The notes: generated by a model not told the origin, from the letters alone. A stretch of DNA of 64,000 bases from an uncultured Lachnospiraceae bacterium (GCA_902788035.1 CADAIL010000003.1:104906-168905), one strand, 5' to 3'; positions 27,120 to 36,827 are shown, numbered from the stretch's first letter. Translations and numbers: made by a program.

Positions 27120-28019
27120 TCACTTATTTCCAAGGCTTGCAAGCAATTCCTTAAGGAACTGGATCAGCCTTGCGAGAAGTCCCTGAGCCTCTTCTTGCGT
27201 GATCCCGTAGTCCGACAGGCTGAAGCCTCTCTGCTGCAGCTCACTGTAAATGCCCCTGGCCTGCTCCGCGAGATTGTCAGCGTCGAGGTCGAGCGCTGAC
27301 AGTTTCTCCATCAGGTCAAGAATAAGCTGGCGATCCTCCTCGGACAGTGAAATCTCAAGCTTCCCGGCTACTTCATCAATTGCGTTATTAATATCTTCAT
27401 CTGTTTTCAGATCATTTTCCGCAACGACCTGTTTCAGAGCTGCAATAATCTCCGCCGCCTCCTCAGAATCACCCAGGGAGTCCGCAAGTTCTCCCGTTGT
27501 TACGAGCTCATCGGTTGCAGTGTCAATGAGATCCGGTGAAATCGGAGTGCCGTGCATCTGTGCGTATGCCTTCATCGCTCCGACAAGGGCTGCTGTACCG
27601 GAAATCGGCACCGGTCCCGCAACAACGACAGACGCATTCTTCATTCCGGCGGTCGCAAGCGCGTTTTCATACATGGCCGGTGTGACATACGTGATATTGT
27701 GAACCTCCACAGTGATGCCGTGACCTTTGCCCTCCTCTAAGACCTTGCAGGATGACAGGGCTCTCGTGCCGATCACACTTGAACTCACATAAGAGTCGAG
27801 GTACTCGTGCTCCTCCGCATTTGTAACTGTCACAACGGTATCATGGGTAAGGTCGCTCTCTGTAATGCCAAGAAGTTTAAGTACTGTTGCCCTCTGTTCA
27901 CTGTTCAGGTCCGCTCCGAGTGCAACATATGGAAGCTGATCTGATGCAAATGCCGGCTGTGCGCCCATAATGAGGGCTGCGGTCATACTGAGGGCTAATG
28001 CGATATTTCTCAGTTTCAT
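27120..28019 (-). CDS. DUF1002 exported protein
   Basis: 299 aa. N-terminal Sec signal peptide (MKLRNIALALSMTAALIMG, cleavage near AFA-SD). The body matches the DUF1002 family of Firmicutes: VALGADLNSEQRATVLKLLG near residue 35, a Ser/Val-rich VIGTRALSSCKV, GHGITVEVHNITYVTPAMY and VVVAGPVPISGTAALVG. The C-terminal half is helical and acidic, ending LLARLIQFLKELLASLG. Function is unknown; it is probably secreted or surface-associated. RBS GAAAGGAG precedes the ATG. It marks the left boundary of the AT-rich island. Confidence 0.85.
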   Translation of the reverse strand: MKLRNIALALSMTAALIMGAQPAFASDQLPYVALGADLNSEQRATVLKLLGITESDLTHDTVVTVTNAEEHEYLDSYVSSSVIGTRALSSCKVLEEGKGHGITVEVHNITYVTPAMYENALATAGMKNASVVVAGPVPISGTAALVGAMKAYAQMHGTPISPDLIDTATDELVTTGELADSLGDSEEAAEIIAALKQVVAENDLKTDEDINNAIDEVAGKLEISLSEEDRQLILDLMEKLSALDLDADNLAEQARGIYSELQQRGFSLSDYGITQEEAQGLLARLIQFLKELLASLGNK

Positions 28020-28458
28020 GGTTTATACTCTCCTTTCCTATACAGGAATTCCTGAAGTGTTGTCTCATTTGCAAGACTCAATGTCAAATTCAGCGTTGGC
28101 TGATATCGTCCTACATCATATATACACTTCAAGTCACCATATAATATCACATTATACAGTTTATGTTTCTTAAAGTTTCGTGAACATCGTCAGACAATAT
28201 TGTGCAAAATCGTTAATAATCCGTTAAAAAGCTCTCACGACGTGAAAACGGAGAACTTTACAAAAAACTTCTCCGGTCTTACTCATACCCATTTTACGTG
28301 TATATGCCCTGTATGCATATTCACACTTTCTATATCCTTCACATTATTAAGCATTTTTAATTTTTATTTTCTTCAAATTTGTGTAATAATACTATTATGC
28401 ATATCACATCTATGTTTTGACTTTTTATATATTACTAATCTTTGAAATCTGATATTAA
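28020..28458. other. AT-rich gene-free stretch at the left end of the island
   Basis: About 440 bp, strongly AT-rich compared with the DNA to its left. It must contain the DUF1002 promoter (TATAAT-like boxes on the minus strand around 28145-28160), plus an ACGTGAAAACGGAGAACTT / CTTCTCCGGTCTTAC-like partial dyad. No protein-coding frame with an RBS is visible, and in particular no promoter plus N-terminus for the surface protein that begins abruptly downstream. Confidence 0.5.
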
Positions 28459-28482
28459 TATTCAATTCTCATAAAATTCCTC

Positions 28483-28507
28483 TTACAAAGTGAGCATCCA
28501 ATAGTTA
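28483..28507 (+). repeat. 25-bp direct repeat, left copy (candidate recombination site)
   Basis: Begins TTACAAAGTGAGCATCC and is identical over 25 bp to 37034-37058, same orientation, 8551 bp apart; flanking bases differ on both sides. Surface-protein-like coding sequence starts immediately to its right without a start codon. Confidence 0.85.
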
Positions 28508-28608
28508 AAGAACGTGAGGCGGCTGCAAATTCCGGATCAACAATCACTTTCAAGACAACTGGTTTTGGTCTTAAGGCTGAAAGTCCTAAGATTAAAGCCG
28601 GAAAGACA

Positions 28609-31600
28609 GTGACAGATACCGATGGGGACGGCATCTATGAGCTGGCTCTTAGCGTGACGGGTCAGTCGCAAAAGGATACTACTACGGAAGTCGAGAAGCA
28701 GAATGTAGTTCTGGTTATCGACGTGTCGGGCAGTATGAATAGTGGAAGTACTTCTTTGGCGCCGTATACGTATGATGCGAACACCTACAGCGATCGTAAT
28801 GAATACTTTGATGCTGCTGAGGAAGGAAATCGCGTTGTTTACAGAAATGGAAAATGGTATAAGTACGCAGCGAATGGTGATTATTCTCAGGCTGAAGCGT
28901 TTACCGGCACAGTGTATACTGGAACTACCAGACTCGGGTCAACAAAAGCAGCTGCCAATGCGGTGGTCGATGAACTTATGGCGTATAACGACAACGCAGA
29001 TGGTATTGACGACATTTTTGAAGTCAGCGTCGTGAAGTTTGCCAATAAAGCTGAACAAGAGGCAGGATGGCACTTCAGATTATTCCCCTTCCGAATATGG
29101 TATACAGAATTCTATAATGGTACACAGACTATTATTTCAAAATCGAATAATGCTGATGCCATTAAGAACGCTATCAATGGTCTCGCCGCTGGCGGCGGTA
29201 CTAACTGGGAGGCTGCACTGCAGGAAGCCAACACCGAAGCTGCCAAGCTGGCTAAAGATGGAGATAAGACTTCGATTATCTTCCTGACAGACGGTTTCCC
29301 GACGCTCTATGGCAGCGACAATGGAAGCGGCGCCGAAAATAGCACTAATATTACCAATAGTTATAATGCTGCCCATGATGACGCAAGAAGTTTAGTAGGT
29401 GCTGGATATACCCTTTATAATATTTTCGCGTTTGGCAGCGACACCACGACATATAACGGACATACCGGATATGAGTATCTGTGCGGGCTCACGAACTATG
29501 CGTACGGAAACGACAGTGCTGATAATTGGAGCAAAACAACTGACGAAGTTAAAAATTACTGCTTCAATGCTAAAGATCCTGACGCATTGTTAGCTGCTTT
29601 TTCAACAATTATTGCCCATATCACTAACAATGTCGGCTATGCGGGTGTAAGCATCTCTGATGGTGTCTCACTCGGCGCGACAAGCACTTCTGTCGCGGTC
29701 AACGGCACAGCCAAAACAGAGAGCATGCGCTACTCTGTGACGGATGCAAGCAATAAGACTGTGTTCACTATGACAGTTGATAAGACTGGCAAAGCCACCT
29801 TTGTCATACCTAACGGTGATGGAACCAATACGACTCTGGTCGATGATGCACCTGAAAGCGTATCGGTAGATATTAATGGCGAGACAAAAACCAGCTCCGT
29901 CTATGCTGTCACCGTAGGTACCGGTGAGGCTGCAAAGAACTATAAAATGTCTCCGGCAACTATAGATGCAGATACAGGTATGGTAAAGTGGGATCTTTCA
30001 GGTCTGGGAATTCTTGAGAATGGCTATACCTATACCGTTGCATTTGACGTCTGGCCGAATCAGCTTGCCTATGATATCGCCGCCGATCTTAACAATGGCA
30101 TCTATGAAAGCATTGACGCGGCACTTGCAGCAAATGGCGTAACCGACGAGGACGAGAAAAAGCTCATAGAAGATGCGCTTCAAAAAGGAGACGACGGCAG
30201 ATATTATCTGTACACTAACTATGAGCAGTCTGTCGAGTATTATCCTGCAGAGTCAACGACAGGCGATGATGGAGTACCTACGATGGTTTATGGCGAAAAG
30301 CAGGGACACGATCTCGAGACTCCGAGCCCGATTCCGCTTCAAGGATCATTGCTGCCGCTGAGAAAAATCTGGGAAGCAGGAATTGATGCCAAAGAGTATA
30401 ACGAGCTTCTCTGGGAAGACGGACAAGTGGACGGCACACCCAAAAAATATAGTATTAATCTCTATGTGTGGAAAGCAGATACTGAAACTGCTCTTGAAAC
30501 CATGGTCAATACCGGTGTGACGGCAACCAACCAGCCGTATATCACAAAGCAGCTTGGCTGGGATGATGACAGCAACGCATATGTATGGGAGAAAGATGTT
30601 GCAGTTGCCCCGGGCACGATGGTGAATCTTGCTGAGGCGAGAACACTGGGATATGATCCGGATAACAACCCGGACAAGGTTCGTACCTTCACAGACAATG
30701 AGGGCACGGCAAGACAATACTATGTCGTTGAGGACGGGCATTACTACTATGTGACTGAGGACGGCTCAGATCTTCATTTCGAGCTGAATACTGTTCTTTA
30801 CCATCCGATGATCGTCGACGGTACGCTTTACAATGTCGGCTTCGGACCTGAAAAGACGGTCGAGAGAATGGATCCGATGTACGCTGTCGTGGCAACAAAC
30901 AAGCTGAAGGGTGGTCTGAATATCAGCAAGGTCGTTTCCACGACACAGATCGCCGTTCAGGATGGAGAAATCAGAAATGTTACCGAGCCTAAGGATGGCG
31001 ACGGTGTTAAGACAGTGACTGATGAGATGACCTATGAGATCAAGCTCTGGAAGGAAGACGATGACGGTAACAAGAGCGCTGTTTACACGTATGACGACCA
31101 GATTGAGAACGGAGCTGAGATTCCGGGCAGCATCGGTTACCGTATTATGTCGGGACCTTCATTAAATAAAGATGACGGAAATATCCAGTACGAAACGACA
31201 GTTCGCGGCTCGGTTCTGACAGAGGACAGCCAGAATGCTCGTCTTGCAAACGGTAATTTTGCTACGATAGCCAACGGCGAGACAACTATTACGCTTACTG
31301 CGCCGGCCAACGGTGAGATTCGTATTGTCAATCTTCCCGCAGGCACGAAGTACAGTGTGAAGGAAATTGTCGACAGCGCAGGCGCCTACACCTACGCGGC
31401 TACAGAGAGCAAGCTGCAGGAAGGCACCCAGATCAAGGATGGAACTGTCACAACAGCCAACAACGTGAGCGGAACCATAAAGGGCGATACCATATCTATG
31501 GAGACGTTCTATAACTGGGCTGCAAACTTCTACGTATATCATTCCAGCGATAACACGATCGAGAAGATCTCCTTCGCGGATCCTCGTGTAAAGGGTACTT

Positions 31601-32463
31601 ATGAGGATGGAAAATATAACTTCGAGTTCAATATTGTGAATGAGACGAAGTCGGGCTATCTCTACGGTGGCTACTATAAATCGTTTGGTCAGCAGAAAGC
31701 GACAGGTGATCAGATCACAGGCAAAGCGGAAGAAGGCAATCTGGTATATACGACGGATTCTGAGAAAGAGACTGAAACTGAATATGACGGTAAGCATAAG
31801 GGTGGTATATGGGCTGCTGACGCAGGTGGTGCAACACCGTACACCGGCAGTATGGCAAAAGCCTGGAAACCAACAATCACAACCAAAAATGATAATGTTT
31901 ATACCGTCAAAGGCACAGAAATGACGCCGTCTTCGGATACTGTCTACTACCTGAAGGAAGTGCCTGATACATATTTAAGGCCGTACATGTCCTTTGTTTA
32001 TCATTATAAACAAGAAAATAGGCTGGTGGCCTTAAGGCTGATCACGGCAGTAGACGATGCAAACTATAAAAAGGTCGGTTTTTATGTGACTCATGATGAT
32101 GAGGAAACTAAAGTTCCGGTTCCCAACCTGGCTGCAACGCTGAAGATTGCAAATGCAGATGGTACATCCAGCATTCTTACAGCGAAAAAAGCCTTCAATG
32201 CGGTGCCCAGAGGATACCTGAGCTGCTCGGATCAGACTGCCCTGCTGCAGCAAGCTGATAATTATGCATTTACAATGGCGCAGTACTACATCACCCCTGA
32301 CGGCGTGACGGTTGAAGGAGATACCTTAAGAACGATCAATATCGGCAACAAGAAATTTGTAGATGATGGTAATGGCAAAGGAAAGGAACCGGGTATTCGA
32401 CTCGTAGGAGAGGCTGCAAACGAAAGAAAGAAGCCGGAGCCTTTGTACTATTGCGAAGAATAA
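28609..32463 (+). CDS. 5'-truncated giant vWA-domain surface protein (left cassette)
   Basis: The open frame runs without a stop from 28459 through the 25-bp repeat, but has no ATG, RBS or signal peptide; 28609 is only a GTG (TVTDTDGDGIYEL). A vWA domain follows at once, with an intact MIDAS motif DVSGS (VVLVIDVSGSM) and FLTDGFPTLYG. Then come beta-sandwich repeats of Cna-B/SpaA type and a C-terminal region ending in a paralogue-specific module: FYVYHSSDNT, LYGGYY and DTVYYLKEVPDTYLRPY. No LPXTG sorting signal or C-terminal membrane anchor is present. The paralogue at 44109-48884 shares FDVWPNQLAYDIAADLNN-like and DTVYYLKEVPD segments but has about 530 more N-terminal residues. As it stands this gene is probably silent, a fragment awaiting recombination, or a pseudogene. 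Codon use is AT-shifted relative to housekeeping genes. Confidence 0.8.
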   Translation: MTDTDGDGIYELALSVTGQSQKDTTTEVEKQNVVLVIDVSGSMNSGSTSLAPYTYDANTYSDRNEYFDAAEEGNRVVYRNGKWYKYAANGDYSQAEAFTGTVYTGTTRLGSTKAAANAVVDELMAYNDNADGIDDIFEVSVVKFANKAEQEAGWHFRLFPFRIWYTEFYNGTQTIISKSNNADAIKNAINGLAAGGGTNWEAALQEANTEAAKLAKDGDKTSIIFLTDGFPTLYGSDNGSGAENSTNITNSYNAAHDDARSLVGAGYTLYNIFAFGSDTTTYNGHTGYEYLCGLTNYAYGNDSADNWSKTTDEVKNYCFNAKDPDALLAAFSTIIAHITNNVGYAGVSISDGVSLGATSTSVAVNGTAKTESMRYSVTDASNKTVFTMTVDKTGKATFVIPNGDGTNTTLVDDAPESVSVDINGETKTSSVYAVTVGTGEAAKNYKMSPATIDADTGMVKWDLSGLGILENGYTYTVAFDVWPNQLAYDIAADLNNGIYESIDAALAANGVTDEDEKKLIEDALQKGDDGRYYLYTNYEQSVEYYPAESTTGDDGVPTMVYGEKQGHDLETPSPIPLQGSLLPLRKIWEAGIDAKEYNELLWEDGQVDGTPKKYSINLYVWKADTETALETMVNTGVTATNQPYITKQLGWDDDSNAYVWEKDVAVAPGTMVNLAEARTLGYDPDNNPDKVRTFTDNEGTARQYYVVEDGHYYYVTEDGSDLHFELNTVLYHPMIVDGTLYNVGFGPEKTVERMDPMYAVVATNKLKGGLNISKVVSTTQIAVQDGEIRNVTEPKDGDGVKTVTDEMTYEIKLWKEDDDGNKSAVYTYDDQIENGAEIPGSIGYRIMSGPSLNKDDGNIQYETTVRGSVLTEDSQNARLANGNFATIANGETTITLTAPANGEIRIVNLPAGTKYSVKEIVDSAGAYTYAATESKLQEGTQIKDGTVTTANNVSGTIKGDTISMETFYNWAANFYVYHSSDNTIEKISFADPRVKGTYEDGKYNFEFNIVNETKSGYLYGGYYKSFGQQKATGDQITGKAEEGNLVYTTDSEKETETEYDGKHKGGIWAADAGGATPYTGSMAKAWKPTITTKNDNVYTVKGTEMTPSSDTVYYLKEVPDTYLRPYMSFVYHYKQENRLVALRLITAVDDANYKKVGFYVTHDDEETKVPVPNLAATLKIANADGTSSILTAKKAFNAVPRGYLSCSDQTALLQQADNYAFTMAQYYITPDGVTVEGDTLRTINIGNKKFVDDGNGKGKEPGIRLVGEAANERKKPEPLYYCEE

Positions 32464-32480
32464 AGGAGGGGTAAAAAGCT

Positions 32481-32699
32481 ATGGAGATTGGAGGCGGATT
32501 TACTCTCACTGCTGAACAGGCAGCGGCTTGGGCTACAGCATACCCAGATGAGTACAACTATTATGTAACTGAGGGTCTCTTTGATCAGGATACCGGTGAA
32601 TTACTGGATGAACCGCCGCTTTGGATGGTTGATGGAGATTCGACAAACGGACCGTTCGATTTTAGTCTTGATCTTTCTCATGAGGAAATTCACTATTAA
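32481..32699 (+). CDS. Small acidic protein (72 aa), candidate modified peptide or Ca-binding partner, left cassette
   Basis: Begins MEIGGGFTLTAEQAAAWATA; a near-perfect RBS (AAAGGAGGGG) precedes the ATG, 17 bp after the surface-protein stop. No signal peptide or hydrophobic helix. The second half is acidic and aromatic (LFDQDTGELLDEPPLWMVDG), with EF-hand-like spacing DxDxGxxxD. No family is recognised. It occupies the same position as the 84-aa gene at 43830-44084: after the surface protein, before a hairpin and the kinase. In clusters with an HprK-like kinase and a PqqD protein, such a gene is usually the RiPP precursor, but no leader motif is evident here. Confidence 0.65.
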   Translation: MEIGGGFTLTAEQAAAWATAYPDEYNYYVTEGLFDQDTGELLDEPPLWMVDGDSTNGPFDFSLDLSHEEIHY

Positions 32700-32731
32700 T
32701 ATTTGTAACAGTTAACTGTAAGAGTATATGG

Positions 32732-32752
32732 GGATGGAGATTTTCTCCATCC
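32732..32752 (+). terminator. Hairpin between small peptide gene and kinase (left)
   Basis: Arms GGATGGAG / CTCCATCC around ATTTT, in the 66-bp gap. The right cassette has a hairpin in the same place. A partial terminator here would make the peptide mRNA more abundant than that of the enzymes. Confidence 0.6.
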
Positions 32753-32765
32753 TCAAAATGATTCA

Positions 32766-33503
32766 ATGGGAAAATGTGATTATAGTATGACCCTTGCGGG
32801 AGTGGAGCTGCTAATTCATTTTCGATTCGAAAAAACAGCCGTGTTTTTCGCCGGATTTTTGGATTCCTGCGTACCGGATGAAGGAGCCGTAAGCGTACCG
32901 GAAGAAGACATTCATGAGCATACGGAAAAATGGCAGACGGATAATACAGCATATATCGAGTATCTGCTCAGCGTATATTATACTTGTGATGCCCTTCTCA
33001 AAAAGCGATGCTGCATATTTCATGGTGCTGTTTTTCTTTGGAGAGGGAATGCGTTTCTCATTACGGCCGCAAGCGGGGTCGGAAAAACGACGCAGCTGAA
33101 GAATTGGCAGTCCATGTGTGGAGATGAAATGAAGGTGCTGAATGGCGATAAACCGGTACTGCGCGATGAAGGAGGCCTGATAACGGTCCATCCGTCCCCC
33201 TGGAAAGGAAAAGAACGTCTCGGCAATGATGCATTGACGGCACGGCTGGCCGGGATTATTTATCTTGAACAGGCAGATAGCGACTCTATCAGACGAATGT
33301 CACCGGAAGAAGCGATAGAGCCGATGCTTCGACGGGTTTTGAGCACGTTTGGCACGCAGGAAATTGTGCTGAATGCCTGCCGTTTCTGCGATTCATTGCT
33401 GAGGGCGGTGCCTGTCTGGCACCTTGCGAACAGGGGGAGCATCGAATCAGCACTCATTACGAGAGAAACCCTGCTGAGAGAGGTCTTTACAGATGAAATA
33501 TAG
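32766..33503 (+). CDS. HPr-kinase-like protein (HprK-related), left cassette
   Basis: 245 aa. Walker A AASGVGKTT at 101-109 and the preceding CCIFHGAVF match the HprK/PadeK-like kinase fold; the N-terminal ~75 residues are a variable beta-rich domain. It aligns with the kinase at 42946-43680 in CCIFH, SGVGK(S/T)TQ, the HPS/TSWxGKExLGN segment, AGIxxLEQ and (R)AVPVW. Known relatives phosphorylate lasso-peptide precursors (paeninodin PadeK); true HprK acts on HPr. There is no strong RBS before the ATG, but the N-terminus matches its paralogue. It overlaps the PqqD gene by 11 bp. Confidence 0.8.
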   Translation: MGKCDYSMTLAGVELLIHFRFEKTAVFFAGFLDSCVPDEGAVSVPEEDIHEHTEKWQTDNTAYIEYLLSVYYTCDALLKKRCCIFHGAVFLWRGNAFLITAASGVGKTTQLKNWQSMCGDEMKVLNGDKPVLRDEGGLITVHPSPWKGKERLGNDALTARLAGIIYLEQADSDSIRRMSPEEAIEPMLRRVLSTFGTQEIVLNACRFCDSLLRAVPVWHLANRGSIESALITRETLLREVFTDEI

Positions 33504-33780
33504 GCTTTTAGAAGGTGTGGTATATACGCGTGTATGCGGGCAGAACATTCTGGTCGCCTGCAGGAGTGCCTGGGGGAAATGCCCATATACAAAGCGGCTG
33601 TCAGCCCTGCGCGGTGCTTTCTGGCAGGGGCTGGGTATGGGGATGACTGAAGAGCAGATTGTCAGTGAACTGTTCCTTAAAACAAATATCAGGAAAGAGA
33701 TTATTGAAAAGAAGCTGGCTGAATTTATTGAGATCATGACAGAGCAGGGATATCTGACAGCGCAGGAGGATGATTCATGA
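33493..33780 (+). CDS. PqqD-family protein (peptide recognition element), left cassette
   Basis: 95 aa, starting MKYRLLEGVVYTRVCGQNIL: three beta strands, then helices ending FIEIMTEQGYLTAQ, the winged-helix layout of PqqD-like RiPP recognition elements. PqqD proteins bind leader peptides and present them to modifying enzymes. Translationally coupled on both sides: 11-bp overlap with the kinase and an ATGA overlap with the nucleotidyltransferase. The paralogue at 42632-42949 has the same size and position. Sequence similarity is modest, so the family call leans on length, strand pattern and neighbourhood. Confidence 0.72.
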   Translation: MKYRLLEGVVYTRVCGQNILVACRSAWGKCPYTKRLSALRGAFWQGLGMGMTEEQIVSELFLKTNIRKEIIEKKLAEFIEIMTEQGYLTAQEDDS

Positions 33781-34994
33781 CAGAGGTACAGGCAGTATTT
33801 CTGAGATGTCTGGCAGATTTCTGCAGAGGGGAGGAGACACCATTTCCGGAGAAAATGCCTGATGCCGAAGCCTTATTTTCGCTTGCCAGGAAACACAGCT
33901 TGTCAGGTGTTATTTATCTGCAATGCCACAACTGGTTGAACGACTATATGAAAAGAGGCGAATATGCCGATGAGTTTACCAAGGATATCTTTTTCTCAAT
34001 AAACCGGGCAGATATGCTGAGTGAAATGGTTAGATGTTTCCATGACGCGGGAATTCCGGTTATATGCATGAAGGGGGGGGTCTTCAGAGATTGCTGGCCG
34101 GTACCGGAAATTCGAACGATGGGGGATATTGATCTCGTTATTCGGGAAGAGGACAGGGTGCCGTCAGATAAGATCATGATGGAGAACCTAAGTTGTAAAA
34201 AGAGTGTGGGTAATCATGCTGTCTGGACTTATACATATGGGCCATTGGAATTTGAAGTTCATGACCATATGTTTTATGAATATCTGGTCAATCGTCTTGA
34301 TTATCGGGAATATTTTGATAAAGTCTGGGAGCATAAGGAACACGGCACTGTATTTGGGGTTGCAGATGATAGTTTGTATGTGCCGGAACCTGAATTCCAT
34401 TTTCTTTATCTGATGGCTCATACGGCAAGGCATATTATAAATAATGGTTCTGGGTTTCGCGCTTTTCTGGATATGGTTTTTTTTACAAGGAAATACAGTG
34501 ATAAACTGGACTGGTGCAGACTTGAAGCGGAGTTGGAACGCATTCAGTTGCTCAGATTCACGAAGACGTGTTTTCGCCTCTGCGAGAGATGGTTTGAAGT
34601 TGAAATGCCGCTGAAATCAGAAGAAATCGAAGAAGATTTTTTTCAATCAGTAACACAAAAGATATGCAGTGACGGTGTTTTCGGACGCGGCAATCCGCAA
34701 AACGAGGCCGCCGGCACAGCGAAGGAACTTGAGAGGTCAAAGTATCCCTACGCAATTGCATCCGCTATGATGACAGCCGGAATGTTATTTCCAACATACA
34801 GTAACATGCTGCTTAACAAGAGGTATTCATGGGTGGATGGAAAACCATGGCTCTTGCCTGTGGCTTGGGTTTATCGATGGATTTATTGTCTGGTCAATAA
34901 AAAGGATGTGTCAATTAAACGGTTGTCCGAGCCGTTCATCAAGAAAGAACTGGTAGATAAAAGACAGCAGTACAATCGTAATTGGGGACTATGA
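33777..34994 (+). CDS. NTP_transf_5-type nucleotidyltransferase, left cassette
   Basis: 405 aa. The polymerase-beta-like nucleotidyltransferase motif is visible as CMKGG (99-101), then RTMGDIDLVI with metal-binding Asp117 and Asp119, and a third acidic strand in EFEVHDHMFYE. The C-terminal half is helical and ends LLPVAWVYRWIYCLVNKK, amphipathic and possibly membrane-associated; the paralogue has LLPVAWLQR in the same place. In pseudomycoidin-type lasso clusters a member of this family adds sugars to the phosphorylated peptide. Here the donor and acceptor are unknown. ATGA overlap with the PqqD gene. Confidence 0.8.
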   Translation: MTEVQAVFLRCLADFCRGEETPFPEKMPDAEALFSLARKHSLSGVIYLQCHNWLNDYMKRGEYADEFTKDIFFSINRADMLSEMVRCFHDAGIPVICMKGGVFRDCWPVPEIRTMGDIDLVIREEDRVPSDKIMMENLSCKKSVGNHAVWTYTYGPLEFEVHDHMFYEYLVNRLDYREYFDKVWEHKEHGTVFGVADDSLYVPEPEFHFLYLMAHTARHIINNGSGFRAFLDMVFFTRKYSDKLDWCRLEAELERIQLLRFTKTCFRLCERWFEVEMPLKSEEIEEDFFQSVTQKICSDGVFGRGNPQNEAAGTAKELERSKYPYAIASAMMTAGMLFPTYSNMLLNKRYSWVDGKPWLLPVAWVYRWIYCLVNKKDVSIKRLSEPFIKKELVDKRQQYNRNWGL

Positions 34995-35023
34995 TCATAA
35001 GACAGTTGAGAGGAAGAAAAATT

Positions 35024-35329
35024 ATGAAAAAAATAATCATGGTTTTATGCATAATTGCTATGATGGTGACATTTAACGCATGTAATTCAGATCAGAAAAA
35101 TGAATCTGACAGTACTGCGTCAGCTGTTACGACCGAGATGGAGATCGGGGATTCTTCGAAATCGGATGAGAATCCGAATATTATAGAAGGCAAGGATTCT
35201 TCGAATTCAGAAGAGGGTAGTCATATAGTAGGAGGAGAGAACTCTTCAAATTCGGATGAGTCTGAGCTTATTTTAGAAGACGAGGTCGAGATTGTTCTTG
35301 AAGAAGGTCAGGAGATGACCGGGTTCTAA
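35024..35329 (+). CDS. Small acidic lipoprotein, left cassette
   Basis: 101 aa from MKKIIMVLCIIAMMVTFNAC (GAGG RBS). The lipobox-like FNAC puts Cys at about residue 20. The remainder is Ser/Asp/Asn/Glu rich with imperfect repeats (SSKSDENPNIIEG, SSNSEEGSHIVGG, SSNSDESELILED) and ends DEVEIVLEEGQEMTGF. The right-cassette membrane protein ends GELEIMIPEDMATDGF, so the two share an E-I-x-x-x-x-x-M-x-x-G-F tail despite different anchors. No known family. The conserved tail may be a docking or acceptor site for the cassette enzymes. A weak dyad at 35344-35372 may terminate the operon. Confidence 0.7.
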   Translation: MKKIIMVLCIIAMMVTFNACNSDQKNESDSTASAVTTEMEIGDSSKSDENPNIIEGKDSSNSEEGSHIVGGENSSNSDESELILEDEVEIVLEEGQEMTGF

Positions 35330-35432
35330 TAGTTTAAGGGTATGTTCACAATGTTTTAGAAACATGGTGTGCGTTTTATGCTATTATATGCAATCCTGAA
35401 TTTAAGGCAATCCAAATAAAGGAGATAGTAGC

Positions 35433-35543
35433 ATGAAGCCTAAGACAACAGCGCTGGCGCTCAATATGGCCTCGGAAATTCTTATAAGGTGCGTATCTGG
35501 TCATCGTACCGGATTGTATTTTGTATGTGGCTATCGGAATTGA
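35433..35543 (+). CDS. Short unrecognised frame with strong RBS (36 aa)
   Basis: Starts MKPKTTALALNMASEIL after AAAGGAGATAGTAGC and stops after 36 codons. It may be the beginning of a gene broken by rearrangement: the following ~190 bp (to 35735) contain further short in-frame stretches such as KKKKGYEYFLSKN, without a continuous gene. The 35330-35734 interval shows nothing else I can name. Confidence 0.25.
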   Translation: MKPKTTALALNMASEILIRCVSGHRTGLYFVCGYRN

Positions 35544-35734
35544 TTTTTGCACGAAACACAAGATTGTTGTTCTTGATCTTTTGAGGCTTGTAAAACGGAT
35601 TACATGCAGGTGGGCGGTATTACGTTGAGTTGTATCAAAATGGGTATGAAAAAGAAAAAGGGCTACGAATATTTCTTGTCTAAGAATGCATTCGTAACCT
35701 GAGAAATGATGAATCAGAAATCCCACATCTGACA

Positions 35735-36827
35735 TCAGTGTGATTGATGTTGCCGAATCTCTTCGTTCGGGATCGAGACAGTCTGGCGCTCCTCATCATA
35801 GGCTAGATAGCCGAGATGAACAAGGAGAGTCAGGACATCATCTTTATCACGGAAGGTTATCAGGTCATTTGCAAATCCATTCGTATCCACCTCGACCTCA
35901 ATCCCGCCAATCAGTTCAGCGATTGTTTTACCGAGACCCTTCTCGTCTCTGCCAAGGTAGCCCATCAGGCCTTCGGCTGCGGATGTCTGTGTCCAGTAAG
36001 AGCGGAATGTGTTGGACCTTGCCGCTTTGATCACAGAATTGGGGTTATATACAGAGCCGACCCCTTCCAGATGGTAGCCGTCATACCAAAGCTTCATTTT
36101 ATCAAAGTCAGCGTTAAAATCCCGGCAGATCCTCTTTACCTCAGGTTCTGTCAATCCAACATACCTGGCAAATTCTGCCGGGTCGAGCATGGTGTATTCT
36201 TCAAAATCAGATATAGCAGACTGCGAGGCATCCTTTTTTATAGGAAGGATGCCCGTCATATAGACGGCGGCGAAGATTCTCGGCACAGTCTGGCTGCTCT
36301 TAAACAGCGTACGCAGGAACTCCAGATACTCTTTTTCAATCGCAGGCTCTTCCCTGATCGGGGCATCCCACTCGTCGATGATCATGACAAATCTGTTTCC
36401 GGTCAGTTCTGCCGCGCTGATCATTGTTGCGGGAAGCTCATTGCTGACCTCCAGAGAAGGGTATTCTGCCTTTAGCTCCGCTGTGAGCTTCGCTGTCAGA
36501 TAGGAAGCCAATGCCCGGTATCCGTCGGTGAATGGCTTCAGGTAGGTCATATCGACATATATTACATCGTACCTGTTCAGGTGCTTAATCCCCGGATATC
36601 TCATAATCCTTGAAGAGTGCGGCAGAATCACAATTTTTTCCATAATATGCGCTCAGCATCTGAGCGGCATATGATTTGCCGAACCGTCTCGGTCTGCTGA
36701 TACAGGTGAGTTTTTGTTTGGTCCCGATCGTCCGATTGATCAGACTGATGAGACCGGTCTTGTCGACATATTCATCGGCAATAATCTCTTTAAAACCAAG
36801 ATTTCCAGGGTTCAGATATGTACCCAT
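35735..36827 (-). pseudogene. Broken AAA-ATPase-like / PD-(D/E)XK family protein
   Basis: Two frames together resemble the AAA-ATPase-like + PD-(D/E)XK nuclease family common in anaerobes. The N-terminal piece (36585-36827, MGTYLNPGNLGFKEI) has the Walker A variant SRPRRFGKS. The second piece (35735-~36600) continues with HLNRYDVIYVDM, Walker B VMIIDEWDAP and VYMTGILPIKK. They are joined only across a frameshift near 36590. The protein then stops at IPNEEIRQ, where the nuclease domain normally begins, so it is both frameshifted and truncated. It lies in the opposite orientation to the left cassette and close to the recombination site. Confidence 0.8.

Noticed and set aside
28062..28110. Possible further family B copy (TTCAGCGTTGGCTGATATCG)
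   Set aside because: Only a short similarity to the TCAGCG..GCTGAC part, without the flanking arms.
28540..32463. Treating the left surface protein as intact from the GTG at 28609
   Set aside because: No RBS or signal peptide; the frame continues upstream without a start; and its paralogue has about 530 more N-terminal residues.
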